Shown here in pieces: positions 32,798 to 43,812 of a stretch of DNA of 64,000 nucleotides. Position 1 is the stretch's first letter; every line of letters starts with the position of its first letter. The position numbers and the translations under genes were made by a program. Below the pieces are notes generated by a model that saw only the letters and a list, made by a program, of their open reading frames with translations, was not told the origin of the DNA and searched no databases. This DNA is from Adiantum capillus-veneris. Lineage: Eukaryota; Streptophyta; Polypodiopsida; Polypodiales; Pteridaceae. Location: assembly GCA_014529385.2 (NCBI GenBank), contig CM043957.1, positions 89,058,881-89,122,880 on the forward strand. The letters are read 5' to 3'.

Positions 32798-33660
32798 TTA
32801 GTAGTATCCTTCCACCCCTCCTAGATGGCGTTCTCCGTGACGACTGTGTGCATGGGTTGAACAATTGTGTCTATGCATAGCCGTGATTGGTTGTACCATG
32901 ATATGAAGATCAATGCAATTCAACTCAATATGTTGTGCAAGAGCTGGGTCTTGAGTAATTAAACGCATCAAATTGTTGGATGAAGGACAATACTTTGTCA
33001 GTGGCACCAAAGGTGCCATCATAGGTGAGAAAAGAGATACTCTTTCCTCCCTCTTTGAACTTCTTGAGCTTTTGTGACCTTCGCCATGCATGGTATGATT
33101 TGCGATGTCCTCCCCTCTTGTATTCTCTAGGAGAATAGCCATAGCTTTTATCGAAAGAGGAGGAAGGTGAAGAAGAAGGAGAAGAGGGTGACCTCTTTCT
33201 TGCCATTTTCTTTCTTTGTTTCCTCTCTTCCCTTTGGGGTGACGAGGAGAAGGACTGTGTGTCGATCTTTTCCTCTTAGGAGAAGTTGGTGATCGTCTAG
33301 ACCGCCATCTTCATGGAGCCACATCTTCAGAGGAACTTAAAGTTTCATTGCTTTCTTGCTCTTTGGATTCCTCCTCTTGTATGGAAGAGAGTCTTCTTTT
33401 GGGGGTCTCTTCAAGAGGCCTCCTTAGCTCTCTCTCCTCTTGGAGAGAGAGGATTTCCCTTCCTCTTGGAGAGGAAGGGAAATCCCATAAGCGCGAAGTA
33501 GCTTGCTGCAATCTAGTAACGAGATAATTAACAAATTGTGGGCATCATCATTAGCACCTTTATGTGCAAAATCAAAGCTATCAATGTTCATTCTACTCTC
33601 TTGGTTATTGTCAGCCATGTTAACAAAACTTTTGTACTTACTTAGTGTATGCTTTGGCAA
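32798..33660 (-). pseudogene. Ty3/Gypsy Gag N-terminal region, broken
   Basis: The minus strand carries, in several frames, an N-terminal segment (MADNNQESRMNIDSFDFAHK), a Ser/Arg/Glu-rich region, then SYHAWRRSQKLKKFKEGG. The capsid-like start follows as SFLTYDGTFGATDKVLSFIQ and QFDAFN. The last part matches the opening of Gypsy capsid domains (FxGxxxxxxKVxxFIxQFD). It ends soon after; no pol follows. Its position just inside the PBS at 34017 fits gag. Confidence 0.6.
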
Positions 33661-34016
33661 TTCAAAACCATATTTGCCTCTCCTCTTAGCCTTTGAAAAT
33701 TGGCGCGCTTAAGTATCTACACCCACAACTCGAAGTGGTTAATTATAGAGAGTAGTGGAGTGGGTCTAATATTGTAGAGTTACCAAGGGCTAGATCCTTT
33801 CAGACTTCTTATGGCTCAATAATGGTAAAGCTCAAGTCTAAAAAGACCCCATTATTAAGTCCAAAGCTCCCAAGGTGTGCACCATATCCCACATAGTGGG
33901 CTCAACAAAACCGATAATAGATCCCAGTCCCACTTACCCTAATGCAATAAAAAAAATCAACCATTTATAGGCTACTTAAGAACCTCTCTTCTTAAGCAAG
34001 ACAAGAGAAACCAAAT

Positions 34017-34028
34017 GCTCTGATACCA
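34017..34028 (-). promoter_or_regulatory. Primer-binding site (initiator tRNA-Met)
   Basis: The minus strand reads TGGTATCAGAGC exactly, one base from an LTR terminus ending CATTACA. It orients a Gypsy element whose gag fragment lies at 33660-32798. Confidence 0.85.
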
Positions 34029-34029
34029 A

Positions 34030-35145
34030 TGTAATGGAAATGGCCTATTAACTTTGAGAGTAGCCGAAATTAGAGAAAGTACTTTTGGGATATTACTTTA
34101 AGAGCATAGTAGCAACATCCATATAGCATTTTGTTAACTTGGCATGAACAATACTTTTGCAAGAGAGAGAGTTTAGAGAACATGACAACAGTTGAGGACC
34201 GGATTTATGTGGAGCCGGGGCATTCGTATTATAGTTTCTCCCATCAAGAGAGACTTGTTACAATACAATCTTTGTGTTTTTGTGACCTAGGTGATGCAGT
34301 GAAGATGGAAAGCTTCATGCATCACGAACATAACATAAACTTTGTGGAAATCATTAACTATCACAAGCCTCAGTCCCAAGACCTCAAACACCTTCGAAGG
34401 TAGAGAGAGCTAGTAGGGAATAAGGGTAGGAAAGAGGAAGAAGAAACATTTTATAGAAGAAAGAACTAGTTCCTCACTTATTATCATTGTTCTTGCTAGC
34501 ATACATAATAGCATAGTAATGAAGATGGAGAAGATGGAAAGCTTAAGCATTGAAGCATGGCTCTTGGTTGGATTTGCATTTCATAGCCAAGAGTGTTGGT
34601 GTAGGCTCTCAACCTCTGTACTTGCTTGGAGAAGGAGAGGGAGCTCTTGCACTTGGCACAATACACAATGAGAGAGAGGTCGAGTGTGTGTGTGTGTGGG
34701 AGAGTATACCGCCAAGCATGCCCCTAGCTTCCTTGGTTGACCCCCCCTTGTAGCTCAAGATTTATGCTCATTGGACCCCTGCAGAACCCCTGCAAAACTA
34801 GCCAATCACATGCAGGATGCATTACAATGAACAAGGGTAGTCTTGGAACAAGTGTCCTCCTTTCTCTTTTGAGAGAAAGTACTTGATAAATGCAAAAAAA
34901 ATTACTTAAATCTTCTATATTATCATTGGACCCCTTGGGTGGCCAACCAATAGGCTTTAGGCACACCATGAGGGCAACATGAGGAGGAACTTGACAAGTG
35001 TCCCATTTGCTTTCTTTGTACCAAGCTTTCCTTGTGTGAGGGTGTGTGTGTTCTCTCTCATCCCCCCTCTTGTAGGGCTTGCCCCCTCCTTGTAGGGATC
35101 ATTGTTGACTTTTGTACACCTTATCCCCAAGCAACTTACTGGGTA
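34030..35145 (-). repeat. Probable 5' LTR and flank of minus-strand Gypsy fragment
   Basis: Begins TGTAATGG next to the PBS. The other LTR end was not located. The sequence is non-coding with short purine and TG tracts. Copia-2 is inserted at its right side, so the LTR may continue beyond 38256. Confidence 0.45.
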
Positions 35146-35150
35146 GTGTT

Positions 35151-35380
35151 TGTTGGAATTAGGGTTGCAAGAAAACACACACATCTTGGAGAAGACAAAG
35201 AAAGATCGAGGCACACAATAGAGAGTGTATTACTTAGTGTGCAATGGAAATATGGATAGCCCTAGAGTGATGGGCGTATATACAATGCATGCGGAAAAGA
35301 AACCTCCTAAAGAGGGGAAAAAATGCCCCGGCGGTCCTAGTGTGCTCACACACATCACTACCACAATGTATATGGTAACA
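35151..35380 (-). repeat. Copia-2 3' LTR
   Basis: 230 bp, clearly homologous to the Copia-1 LTR in reverse orientation (TGTTGGAATTAGGG...TATGGTAACA). The adjoining AATCCCCCCTGG is the polypurine tract complement. Confidence 0.92.
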
Positions 35381-35412
35381 AATCCCCCCTGGAGTGATGC
35401 GGTGAACGAGAG

Positions 35413-35812
35413 CTAGCACATGAGTAAAGGGAAGTGCCATGCCCTGAGGACATGATTAGTCCACAAAGGGGAGTAAGCCCAAAGCTTTATGGAAAGCTTC
35501 TCACTTCTCATGAGAAAATGCCTTTGTGAAAAGATCTGCAAGGTTGTCCTATGTTGGCACATAAGCCAAGTTGATCTCTCCTGCTGAGAGCCTCTCCTTG
35601 ACATAGTGGTAATGCACCTCAATGTGCTTTGTGCAAGCATGAAAAACTGGGTTCCTTGCAACTGCCAATGCGCTCTGACTGTCAGTGTAGATAGTGTTGG
35701 CAGTGTCCTGTCCAACACCCAAATCAGCCATAAGGCGTCTAAGCCATACACATTCAACCGTAGCTATGAAGACTACCCTGTACTCAACCTCACAACTAGA
35801 AGTGGCCACAAT
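35413..35812 (-). pseudogene. Copia-2 RNase H
   Basis: Minus-strand frame with CEVEYRVVFIATVECVW, YTDSQSALAVARN and KHIEVHYHYVKERLSAGEIN, followed in another frame by the terminal region. It lacks the N-terminal part of RNase H because the upstream deletion removes it together with the reverse transcriptase. The Asp in YTDSQSAL and the Glu in CEVEY are retained. Confidence 0.88.
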
Positions 35813-37121
35813 AGGTTTCTTCTTGCTTCATCAAAAGACAGAGGTTCCTCAACATCATGTAAGCTAGACATAGCCAAAGCATAACAATCTGAAGCATAAG
35901 ATGCATAGCCAGAGCCTGAACGAGTACGACTAGACAAAGGTGCATCCAATTTACTGTCACGCAATGTATGCACCAACCATTTTTGCATACCTCTAGCCTG
36001 CTCATTTTCAGCCCTTTCCTCATCAAGTACATCTGCATCAATAATAGGCTGATCTGTAACATTTTCAGAAACCCCCATCGGATGTACATTTTCCTCATTG
36101 GAATTTACATTCGAACTTCCACCATTGAAAAGAGGCAACAAAGTGTCATAAATGTCCTGTGAGCTTACATTATTGTCTCTAGTACATGACAACAAGGGCT
36201 GAACAGAATCTTCCACAAACACTACATCCCATGAAATTAAAATATGCTTTGTTTGCGAATGATACAACCTATAACCTTTGCTTTCAGCACTATAACCAAC
36301 AAAAATACATTTGACAGCCTTATCATCCAATTTTTTGCGTTGTGTTTGCGGCACCAAAGCATATGCCAAACAGCCAAAAACACGCATGTGCTCAATAGAA
36401 GGCTTTCTATCATGCCATGCTTCATATGGAGTAATAGACTGCAAAGCTTTCATAGGACACCTGTTAAGGACATAAGTGGCACACATGATGGCCTCAAGCC
36501 AAAAAGAATGCGGCAAAGCTTGACTTTTGACCATACATCGTGCCATTTCTGTCAGTGACCTATTTTTCCTCTCAGCAACACCATTTTGCTGAGGTGTATA
36601 AGGAACTGTACATTGGTGTTTTATCCCACGACTAGCTAGAAATGCATTAAATTCATGAGACATATACTGCCCCCCTCAGCAACACCATTTTGCTGAGGTG
36701 TATAAGGAACTGTACATTGGTGTTTTATCCCACGACTAGCTAGAAATGCATTAAATTCATGAGACATATACTGCCCCCCTCGATCAGAACGGAGGGTGCC
36801 CATAGTACATTTCGAGACATTTTTAGCCATAGCCAGAAATTGTTTGAAGCACATAAAAACTTTGGACTTTCCTTTAAGTGGAAATACCCATGCATGCCTG
36901 GAGTAATCATCAATGAAAGTCACGAAGTACAGGTAATTGCCCAAGGACAGAGTTTGCATGGGCCCACAAACTTCACTATGTACAAGCTGCAACCTGCATG
37001 TGGCCCGAACTGAACCATCCTTTGGAAACTTAGAACGCTGCATCTTACCCAAAATACAACCTTCACAAACATGTTTGACAGGTTCTTCAAGAGGCGGCAA
37101 AGAAGCAACCATATCAGATTT
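35813..37121 (-). pseudogene. Copia-2 integrase region with deletion junction
   Basis: Contains CEGCILGKM, the integrase core, and the C-terminal part through DVEEPLSFDEA, where it joins RNase H directly. The first catalytic Asp is changed (HSEVCGP against HSDVCGP in Copia-1); LRSDRGGQY and NGVAERKN are kept. A 104-bp tandem duplication shifts the frame. The junction after SFDEA shows a short AGCA overlap with the lost SKKQP region. Confidence 0.88.
36571..36778. repeat. 104-bp tandem duplication inside Copia-2 integrase
   Basis: CTCAGCAACACCATTTTGCT...ACTGCCCCC occurs twice back to back, nearly identical. Because 104 is not a multiple of three, the reading frame changes between copies. It is absent from Copia-1. 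Confidence 0.93.
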
Positions 37122-37793
37122 CTACAAACGTAGCAAACTGGAAAAATTCAGATGACCAAAACGTGCATGCCAAAGTTTTGCATCTGAAATAGCCCTTGAA
37201 TCTACAACAACATTTGCAAAATTTTGTCCACACTTGTCATACAAAGTGAGCTTATACAGCCCACGGCACAAAAGGCCAGATGCAACAATTTCATCACCAA
37301 AACTGAGATCATGAACTGTACATCTGTCATCCACAAATTTGACTACAAGTCCAAGTCTAGCAAGTGCGGATACAGACAAGAGATTCTTCTTGATCCGAGG
37401 TATATAAAGTGCATCAACAAGTGTGAAAGAACTGCCATTTGCAGCAGAAAGCACAATCTTTCCAACTCCTTGAACCGGATAAGAGGCATTGTTGGCACAA
37501 GTGACTAAATTCCCATGAGGGACAGACTCAAGAGAGGTAAACAATTCACGATGTGAGGTAATGTGCTTCGTAGCACCACTATTGAAATACCACACGTGTG
37601 AATCTGCAGCAACTGACAAGCATGCATCATGGACAGCAGGATTGTAGGTGCACTCTGCGCTAAAAGCCCATTCTGCATCAACATCAGCATTATAGTCTCC
37701 TTTCGCAGAAGACTCAACAATGGCTGCATTTGTAGTGGAATCAGCATTTGCAGTGGAACCACCCTCTTTCTTCTTAGCCTCTTTGGCCTTCAA
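37122..37793 (-). pseudogene. Copia-2 protease and Gag linker
   Basis: 223 open residues that include the retropepsin site WYFNSGATKHITSHRELF. It again has Asn in place of the catalytic Asp, exactly as in Copia-1. The downstream GAG-pre-integrase part (LWHARFGHLNF) ends at a frameshift. The N-terminal side runs into the minisatellite. Confidence 0.88.
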
Positions 37794-38051
37794 CTTAGGA
37801 CACTGCTTGTAGTGGAACCGGCATTTGCAGTGGAACCACCCTCTTTCTTCTTAGCCTCTTTGGCCTTCAACTTAGGACACTGCTTGTAGTGGAACCAGCA
37901 TTTGCAGTGGAACCACCCTCTTTCTTCTTAGCCTCTTTGGCCTTCAACTTAGGACACTGCTTGTAGTGGAACCAGCATTTGCAGTGGAACCACCCTCTTT
38001 CTTCTTAGCCTCTTTGGCCTTCAACTTAGGACACTTCTTGATCAAGTGCTC
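37744..38051. repeat. 77-bp minisatellite x4 in Gag zinc-knuckle linker
   Basis: Units begin GCATTTGCAGTGGAACC at 37744, 37821, 37898 and 37975. Copia-1 has a single copy of this segment (Lys/Ala/Glu-rich linker after the knuckle). A 77-bp period shifts the frame at each unit, so the expansion postdates loss of function in this copy. Confidence 0.95.
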
Positions 38052-38173
38052 ATTAGCTTTACAATAATGGAAACGCATCTTCTTTTTGCCCTTATCTCCA
38101 GAATTTCCAAACGAAGTGCTGCCAGCAGAAGCATTGGGAATAGAAGTTTAGCCACTCGCAGCAGAACCATAAG

Positions 38174-38251
38174 AACCTCCTAAAGAGGGGAAAAATGCGC
38201 CGACAGTCCTAGTGTGTTCACACACATCGCTACCACATGTATATGGTAACA
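38174..38251 (-). repeat. Copia-2 5' LTR remnant
   Basis: 78 bp matching the U3 end of the LTR, joined directly to gag sequence at CATAAG|AACCTCC. The rest of the 5' LTR, the PBS and the start of gag are deleted. Confidence 0.88.
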
Positions 38252-38256
38252 ATGTT

Positions 38257-38640
38257 CCCACAAGCACCTCAGGCTCTCTAGTCGGCAAGCACGACAAGTA
38301 CCTCAAGCATCTTAGTCATCAAGCACGGCAAGCACCTTACTCATCAAGCACAACAAGCACCTCAAGCTCAACCCTAGCTTACCTAAGGTCAAAGGATTTT
38401 TTAACACTAACCTTTGGAGGTCTTTAATGAAGCTAAGCCTAAGGTCTTTAAGCTCCATTAGCTAGCCTTGCTCTTTGACATGCCATCTCTCATCTGGACC
38501 CCTTTACCATTGGCCCTGTGGTGAGATAGATATGTAAGCACATGTTAATATTCTAACCCTTGTTCCCGTTTATTCTCCCACATTAAATGATCAATTTAAT
38601 ACGAGAAAATCGTTAGGGTTGGTTAGTTATTAGATTTTAT
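38257..38640. repeat. Degenerate short repeat CAAGCACCTCAAGC
   Basis: Variants of CAAGCACxxCAAG(C/T)ACCTCA recur from 38263 to about 38380, then fade. The remaining sequence to 38640 has no gene. Confidence 0.6.
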
Positions 38641-38989
38641 GACAGAAGATTTGGGCATTAATGCAAAACATCTAATTTTTCCTTGTGATAGTCAAAGTGC
38701 TATCCATATATCAAAAAATAATGTTTCATGCAAAGACCAAGCACATTAATATGAGGCATCACTTCATCTATGAGGTGCTTGAGGGCAAGCACCTCATAGA
38801 CTTGTGAATCTTGACAAGCACATATAGCTTGTCAAGATTTACATTGATGAAATCCGAGTTGATCTACTACCCAAAGGTTTGAGACTTTTGTACATTGTTG
38901 AGTGCTTTTGGGCATTGTGTAGAAATCTCAACTCTAGATACTTTCTATATACGTCTAGATAAAAGGCAAGTTGGCCCTAAATGGGAGGT
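38641..38989 (+). pseudogene. Copia RNase H scrap and polypurine tract (Copia-4)
   Basis: Plus-strand residues FPCDSQSAIHISKNN are followed, after a frameshift, by KHINMRHHFIYEVLEGKHL and LVKIYIDEIRVDLLPKGL. This is the C-terminal RNase H pattern of Copia elements (DSQSA, KHI, HFI, DLLTK). AATGGGAGG just before 38990 acts as a polypurine tract. Sequence from 38990 starts TGTTGGTGGGT like an LTR, but its far end was not found before the Gypsy at 39777. Confidence 0.7.
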
Positions 38990-39776
38990 TGTTGGTGGGT
39001 AAAGGGCCAATGTGCCTTGGCTAAACATCACATGACCAAGTATACTAGCTTGTTCACAATCTTCATCCATGAAAGAGGGACCTGCATTGTGAGCTACTTG
39101 TACACTACACTTTAAACATGAAACACATTTTGTTTGCCAGAGTCTTTGGTCTACATAGTGTCTCTTGTGGATTCACTCAAGTCAACTTAAACGAGGATGG
39201 AAGTTAAATTTGGTCCCAAAATGTTGCAAACCTCTGACTCCTTGTGCTTTAAGCCATGGGAAGTACTCCATAGGATAATAAAGAGTGTCAATCCAAATTG
39301 GAACCTTTGTGGGTTTCTGTGGTTTGAGATCAAAAGCATCATTTGACTTAAAATGGTAAAAGGAGAATTATTTTACAAGCAACTAATCTTGGCTAATGAC
39401 CTATAGGGAAAGAGTCCTCATACAAAAGTACCTAGTAATCATTAGGAAAACATTGAATATGAGGCAAAAAGATTTTGGGATTCTCAATTCTAAGCCACTC
39501 ACTGCTTGATAGTATCTAAGGGAGGCAAGATGCTATGAAAGATCCCAATCACCACTCTATCGTGCACATGGTTATACTAGATGTCTACTTCCTGTTGTTA
39601 GCATGTTGGAAAGTGTCTTGGGGCTTAGTATTACTATTGTTCTATGGAAACTATTGGCAACATTTAAATAACCCCCCATGTTGTGGTAGGTACTTACTTC
39701 AACATTCTTCCATACTTTAGAAAGAAGTACATTGATGGGTGTAAATTGATTACCTTGTTCTTGACAAGCTTGCTCT
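38990..39776. other. Probable Copia-4 LTR start, then no recognised gene
   Basis: The first bases look like an LTR start. The rest has only short open frames on both strands and no confident motif. The last five bases, GCTCT, are the left flank of the Gypsy insertion. Confidence 0.4.
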
Positions 39777-39899
39777 TGTAAGGACATGGGTCCTATGGGC
39801 AAGGCCACCGGCACGGCCAGATAGTGTGTACGATAGGGGGAGGCTATAAGATAGCACGATTGGGTGGAGACTAGCACACGCATTACCACCGCCCTTTCA
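39777..39899 (+). repeat. Gypsy 5' LTR (123 bp)
   Basis: Unusually short. It contains GGCTATAAGAT (39842-39852), the only TATA-like site. A PBS-like TGGTATCCTAGT begins at 39901 and matches the initiator-Met PBS at 9 of 12 positions. Confidence 0.9.
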
Positions 39900-39904
39900 C
39901 TGGT

Positions 39905-40262
39905 ATCCTAGTATTTTTGGAGAAGGGAAAAGGCGGGTTGCACGTGTATGCGACGTGCTGCTTCTCTCTCACGTTTTGCAGACAGTGACGGCTCCGCTGT
40001 GCAACCAAAAGAAGATAAGCATGGTTTCTTGTGCGCACCCCGAAGACAAACAACGATAGCCCCATCTACACCCTCCACAAGGGGCGACCACGACGAGCGA
40101 CCAAGGCAAACTCGACCGGCAACTCGATGACACCGAGGCTTTGAAGGCTTCCATTGGCAGCGTTGGCTGCACGCATAGGAAGGCCCACTTAACCCTTGCA
40201 CGAAGGAGGGTTGAACCCACCCCATGAGGGTAAGAGGCCAACACATTACCATCAAGTTATTG
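39905..40262 (-). mobile_element. tRNA-derived SINE-like insert in Gypsy leader
   Basis: On the minus strand a Pol III box A-like sequence TAACTTGATGG (40259-40249) is followed by a box B, GGGTTCAACCC (40218-40208). They are about 43 bases apart, the tRNA spacing. The flanking stem bases do not fold into a complete tRNA, so it is a tRNA-related head, probably of a SINE. The body would extend left toward the PBS. The 3' end and target duplications were not identified. The long minus-strand frame here is not a gene. Confidence 0.5.
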
Positions 40263-40780
40263 ACCCTTGTTGAAAGGGAAACTAAAAGGAAAGGGAAAGC
40301 TTCAAACTTCAAGGAAGTAGTTTCACCTTTCCTTTTCACTTCTTGGAGAAAGGCAAGTTTTCCTCTTTTTTTTGGTGCAAAACTCACAATTGTGAGTGGA
40401 TAGTATTAAGAACATCAGAAATATACACCAACCTCGAGCTCAGACCAAGCCTTGAGGGTCAAAGGATTACAAGTTTTCTGCTTGACAAAGAAACCACAAC
40501 TACTCCTAGACTTTAAGAAAGACAAGTTTTCCTCAAGAAATTCTTTTTTCCTCAAGGAGGTAGCTTCAAAGTGAACAAAAGCCTTCACAAAAACGATGAT
40601 TTTTTATGAAGAATCAACAAAGGTGTTCTTATGACGAACGACACGTGAAGCGCTACAATTCCCGCAAGGCGAGGTTCGCATGCAACGCAAATTGCGGAGC
40701 ATACAAAACACAAATACTTCAATTTCACAAGGTACAAGTTAACGTTTTTTTTCCTGTCTTTACATTAGGGTGTGTTTACC

Positions 40781-41536
40781 ATGGCTAGTGAGGATATCCC
40801 ACCTACACACACGTTTGATTTTAAGCACGTAGATCAAAATCAGGGCACCACGGGTGCTACTGACACTAATATGCATGATGATGATGATCTAGGAGATCAT
40901 GGCCTTGTAGATATGGCTGCTTTCAAGACTTTGAAAAATCACCAAAGCGTACTTGAACGCAACCTCTTTGCACTCAATGCAAATGCTACTAATCTTACGG
41001 AGTTACTTTTGAAATTTATGAATTCACAGACGGCTCAAGGAGCCACAAGTGGCACGGTTGAAGGGAACCGAGCTCGCACGACTCAAGGAGTCCAAGAGAC
41101 AAGTGCTTCAGAAGATGCAGAAGGTAGCAATGCATTACTTAAGAATTTCACCATTCCCGAGTTTCACGGGGAAGAGCGTGATCACAACAAGGATGCGGTC
41201 AATACGTTCCTACACAAATGGAGTGATATTCATAGATTGAGACACACTCCGGATATAAATACGATTGTGGAAACAAGTCTATCTCTTAAAGGCAAGGCCT
41301 ATAAGTGGTGGATGACATTTCCAACAGATGCTCGTCCTCCCTCTTGGACCGCGTTTCAAGCTTCTTTCTCCAAAGAGTTTTTGGACTCCAGTGAAGAAGA
41401 CAAGAATTGGTTAGCATGGGATGCATGCCGCATGTCTGGCCTCTCTCTCACACAGTACCTTTCGAAGTATCGGAAAATCATATTAAAACTAGAAGGTCTA
41501 GATGGAAGAAGCCATCAGCCATGCCCAAAGATATGA
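40781..41536 (+). pseudogene. Gypsy Gag (capsid part)
   Basis: Starts at ATG 40781 (MASEDIPPTHTFDFKHVDQN). The retrotrans_gag core is clear: FTIPEFHGEERDHNKDAVNT, then TIVETSLSLKGKAYKWWMTF and FQASFSKEFLDSSEEDKNWL. Asp-rich and Ala/Thr-rich segments precede it. The frame ends by frameshift at 41534 and continues in others to the zinc knuckle. Confidence 0.88.
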
Positions 41537-42678
41537 TGATGACCAAGAGAGGAAAGGAAATGTTCCCTACTCTTAGAATAATTTTGCTAAGAGCCAATGG
41601 CGAGGTAGATCTCCCACATGTTCCAAGAGGAATAAGAGACAATCTACCTCTCCACGCCCACAAGAGGCTAAGAAGCCTAAGCAATCACAAGATACTCCAC
41701 GTGAGTCTCTCAACATTGCTGATTTTGAGCGTGCAAAGAAACACAATTTGTGTTTTAGATGTCTTTCGGACCAACATAACAAGAAATCTTGTCCTCTTTT
41801 GCAAGGCAAAGAAAAGGCCATGCACATGGTGCAATGCCTCACATTAGATTTATCTCCTAAATATTGTGTTGTAGAGGTTCTTCATATGGAAGAAAAACAC
41901 AAGTGTTGTGTGCCTGCTTCAATGCGACAGCCCACCTTTGGCCCCCATGATTTGATTCGCATGCATAGCACTATTAACGGACAACGTGTTCGTATTTTAG
42001 TGGATGATGGTGCAGCTCGTAACTTCTTGAACTAAAAGCTAGTCAAGAAATTGAAGCTTACACAGACTCCCTGCTCTCACAAGTATGTGGTGGAGCAGAT
42101 GTTTGGGAATGATAAAGAAGTATGGGACACGGTGGTTCAAGAGGTTGAGATTATGTTCAAGATCATACAATGACCCTTGACTTCAAAGTTATGAACATGG
42201 ACCATGCTGATGTAGTTGTAGGACGGGAGTGGCTGCATGGTTTAGGAAACACATTGCACACTAGTTATGAACACAACTCCCTATCCTTTATGGCCAATGG
42301 TAAACATGTTCTTTTGCTTGGTGAGAAAAATATACCATCTGTACCTCTTATATGTACAACCAAGCTTTCTATTTTGCAGAAAGCAAATTTAATAGATGAA
42401 GTCTTTTTGTGTTACTGCTTGTCTCCAAGTCTTGTGAATTCTCAAGAGCAAAGTGCGGTGAATTCTAGTAATGGTATGCAAAGTGCAATGAATTTTAATA
42501 ATATGCAAAGTGTTAATAAATCTAAAGAGCATAGTGCTCTCAATTTTAATTCTATAGAGCAACGTGCAACTGTTGTAAAACAAACATCCTCCATCCTAGC
42601 ATAACTCTAGTTTACTTTCTCCTTTTGCACGGCAAAAGCTGACTCACTTACTCATGGAATATAGTGATGTGTTCTCAA
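41537..42678 (+). pseudogene. Gypsy zinc knuckle and aspartic protease
   Basis: The zinc knuckle CFRCLSDQHNKKSC (CX2CX4HX4C) lies near 41749-41790. The protease active site reads ILVDDGAARNFLN where DSG or DTG is usual, so the middle residue is Asp. The C-terminal protease signature VVGREWLHGLG lies in the frame from 42170. After it, a run of degenerate units (QSAVNSSNGMQSAMNFNNMQ) and the start of the RT linker (MEYSDVFS) lead to the Copia-3 insertion point. TAA stops at 42033 and 42602 break it. Confidence 0.82.
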
Positions 42679-42911
42679 TGTTAAAGAATATGATGTTAAA
42701 GAATATGCCCATTGTGCTATGGGCGGCTGGACACTGACTATACTATGTTGTAAATATACTTTGGATAATAGTTCAAAAGAGAGAGAACAAGAGAAGAGCA
42801 GCAGATTGAATGGCTGCTGCAGGGTAACGATTGTGTGTGTGTGTCTCGATGTGTGTTGGTGTGTATGCGTAGTCTTCTTTTCTACCTTCTCCATCACCTG
42901 CGCACTCTACA
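42679..42911 (+). repeat. Copia-3 5' LTR
   Basis: Begins with an internal 14-bp duplication (ATGTTAAAGAATAT twice). It also holds a TG-rich segment near 42830-42870. Confidence 0.95.
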
Positions 42912-42914
42912 AAG

Positions 42915-42926
42915 TGGTATCAGAGC
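42915..42926 (+). promoter_or_regulatory. Copia-3 primer-binding site
   Basis: TGGTATCAGAGC, an exact match to the common plant initiator-tRNA-Met PBS, three bases after the LTR. About 890 bp of leader without coding signal follows, to the gag ATG at 43813. Confidence 0.92.
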
Positions 42927-43812
42927 TCAGTTTGAGGAGCTACAGTCAATACATAGGTTTCCGCAGCTCTGGAAAACAGCAAAAAAGAGAGGTTTTTTGG
43001 TCATAACTCCCTCACCCGAACTCGGAATACAGTGATCCAGGAGTCTATCTTTATGTTTTTGGGCGTTCCAGATGCATTGGCATACTCAGATTTGCCAAAA
43101 TCTGCAATTTTCTGCAGCAAACAGCCAGCTCACACAAGCATAGGAGAGGTCCAGTTTTGCACTCGGCAGTAGATTTACAGGTTACAGGTGAAGAATTCAG
43201 CATTTACACAGGTTTTGGAGAGCGACATAGAGCTTTTGCATCATGATTGTGTTATCGAAGATTATGTTTGGTTGTTGTGGGTCCGTTATGGACAGCCACC
43301 TATGTAAGAAAGGTTGTGGGAGAAGTTGAGGCGGTTATATTGTCAGATTGAGTACTTTGTGGTTATGTATGGATATGCGGTCAATGTATTTTGGAAAACT
43401 GCAGCCTTTGTGAGGGTCGAGTGAGGTTTTTTGAAGCCTTGCCTTGGGAGCTTTGGTACCTTGGCAAGGTGGATTAGGTACTGGAGTGAATCCCCGACTG
43501 GCCCCGCGAAAGACCTCATATGTCGTTTACGCCTATGGGAAGAAGGTTGATGTATGGATATGTGCTACAGGACAGCGTATGGATTGCATTTGCATACAGG
43601 TCCATGTGGACATTGTTTTAGAGTATTTATGCATAGTACTGAGTTAGTCTGTGGCAAAGTGAGTCAGTGGATTTTCCCTTGGCAGTGAGAGATTTTCTGT
43701 TAGTGTTTATGAGCACTTTGGTTGAGATTGTCACTTGAGATATTGTCCAAATACAAACGAAACTCTGCCGAAGTTTTATCAAAATCCTTTGAAAGAAATT
43801 GAGAGAGTGAAG

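Larger units (their letters stand above)
35151..38251 (-). mobile_element. Copia-2: internally deleted relative of Copia-1
   Basis: Minus-strand Copia with a complete 3' LTR and only the first 78 bp of its 5' LTR. The flanks GTGTT (35146-35150) and ATGTT (38252-38256) look like a target duplication with one change. Compared with Copia-1 it lacks the reverse transcriptase, the 5' half of gag, the leader and most of the 5' LTR. It carries two internal tandem duplications. It does not have the TIR insertion found in Copia-1. Confidence 0.9.

Noticed and set aside
26719-34029. One single Gypsy element joining the LTR at 26719 with the PBS at 34017
   Set aside because: The LTR ends do not match: GCTAACA/TGTTAGC at the left, TGTAATGG next to the PBS at the right. 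They are treated as different elements.
37744-38051. CRISPR-like array
   Set aside because: Units are directly adjacent with no variable spacers, and the repeat derives from a Copia gag gene.
40201-40262. Functional tRNA gene
   Set aside because: Pol III boxes are present with correct spacing, but I could not form an acceptor stem or a clean anticodon arm. A tRNA-derived repeat is more likely.
39908-40387. 159-residue minus-strand open frame
   Set aside because: It overlaps the SINE-like insert and Gypsy leader, and its composition is not protein-like.
42652-42897. Minus-strand frame repeated at 47865-48395
   Set aside because: Both copies are antisense reads of the Copia-3 LTRs; their similarity only reflects LTR identity.
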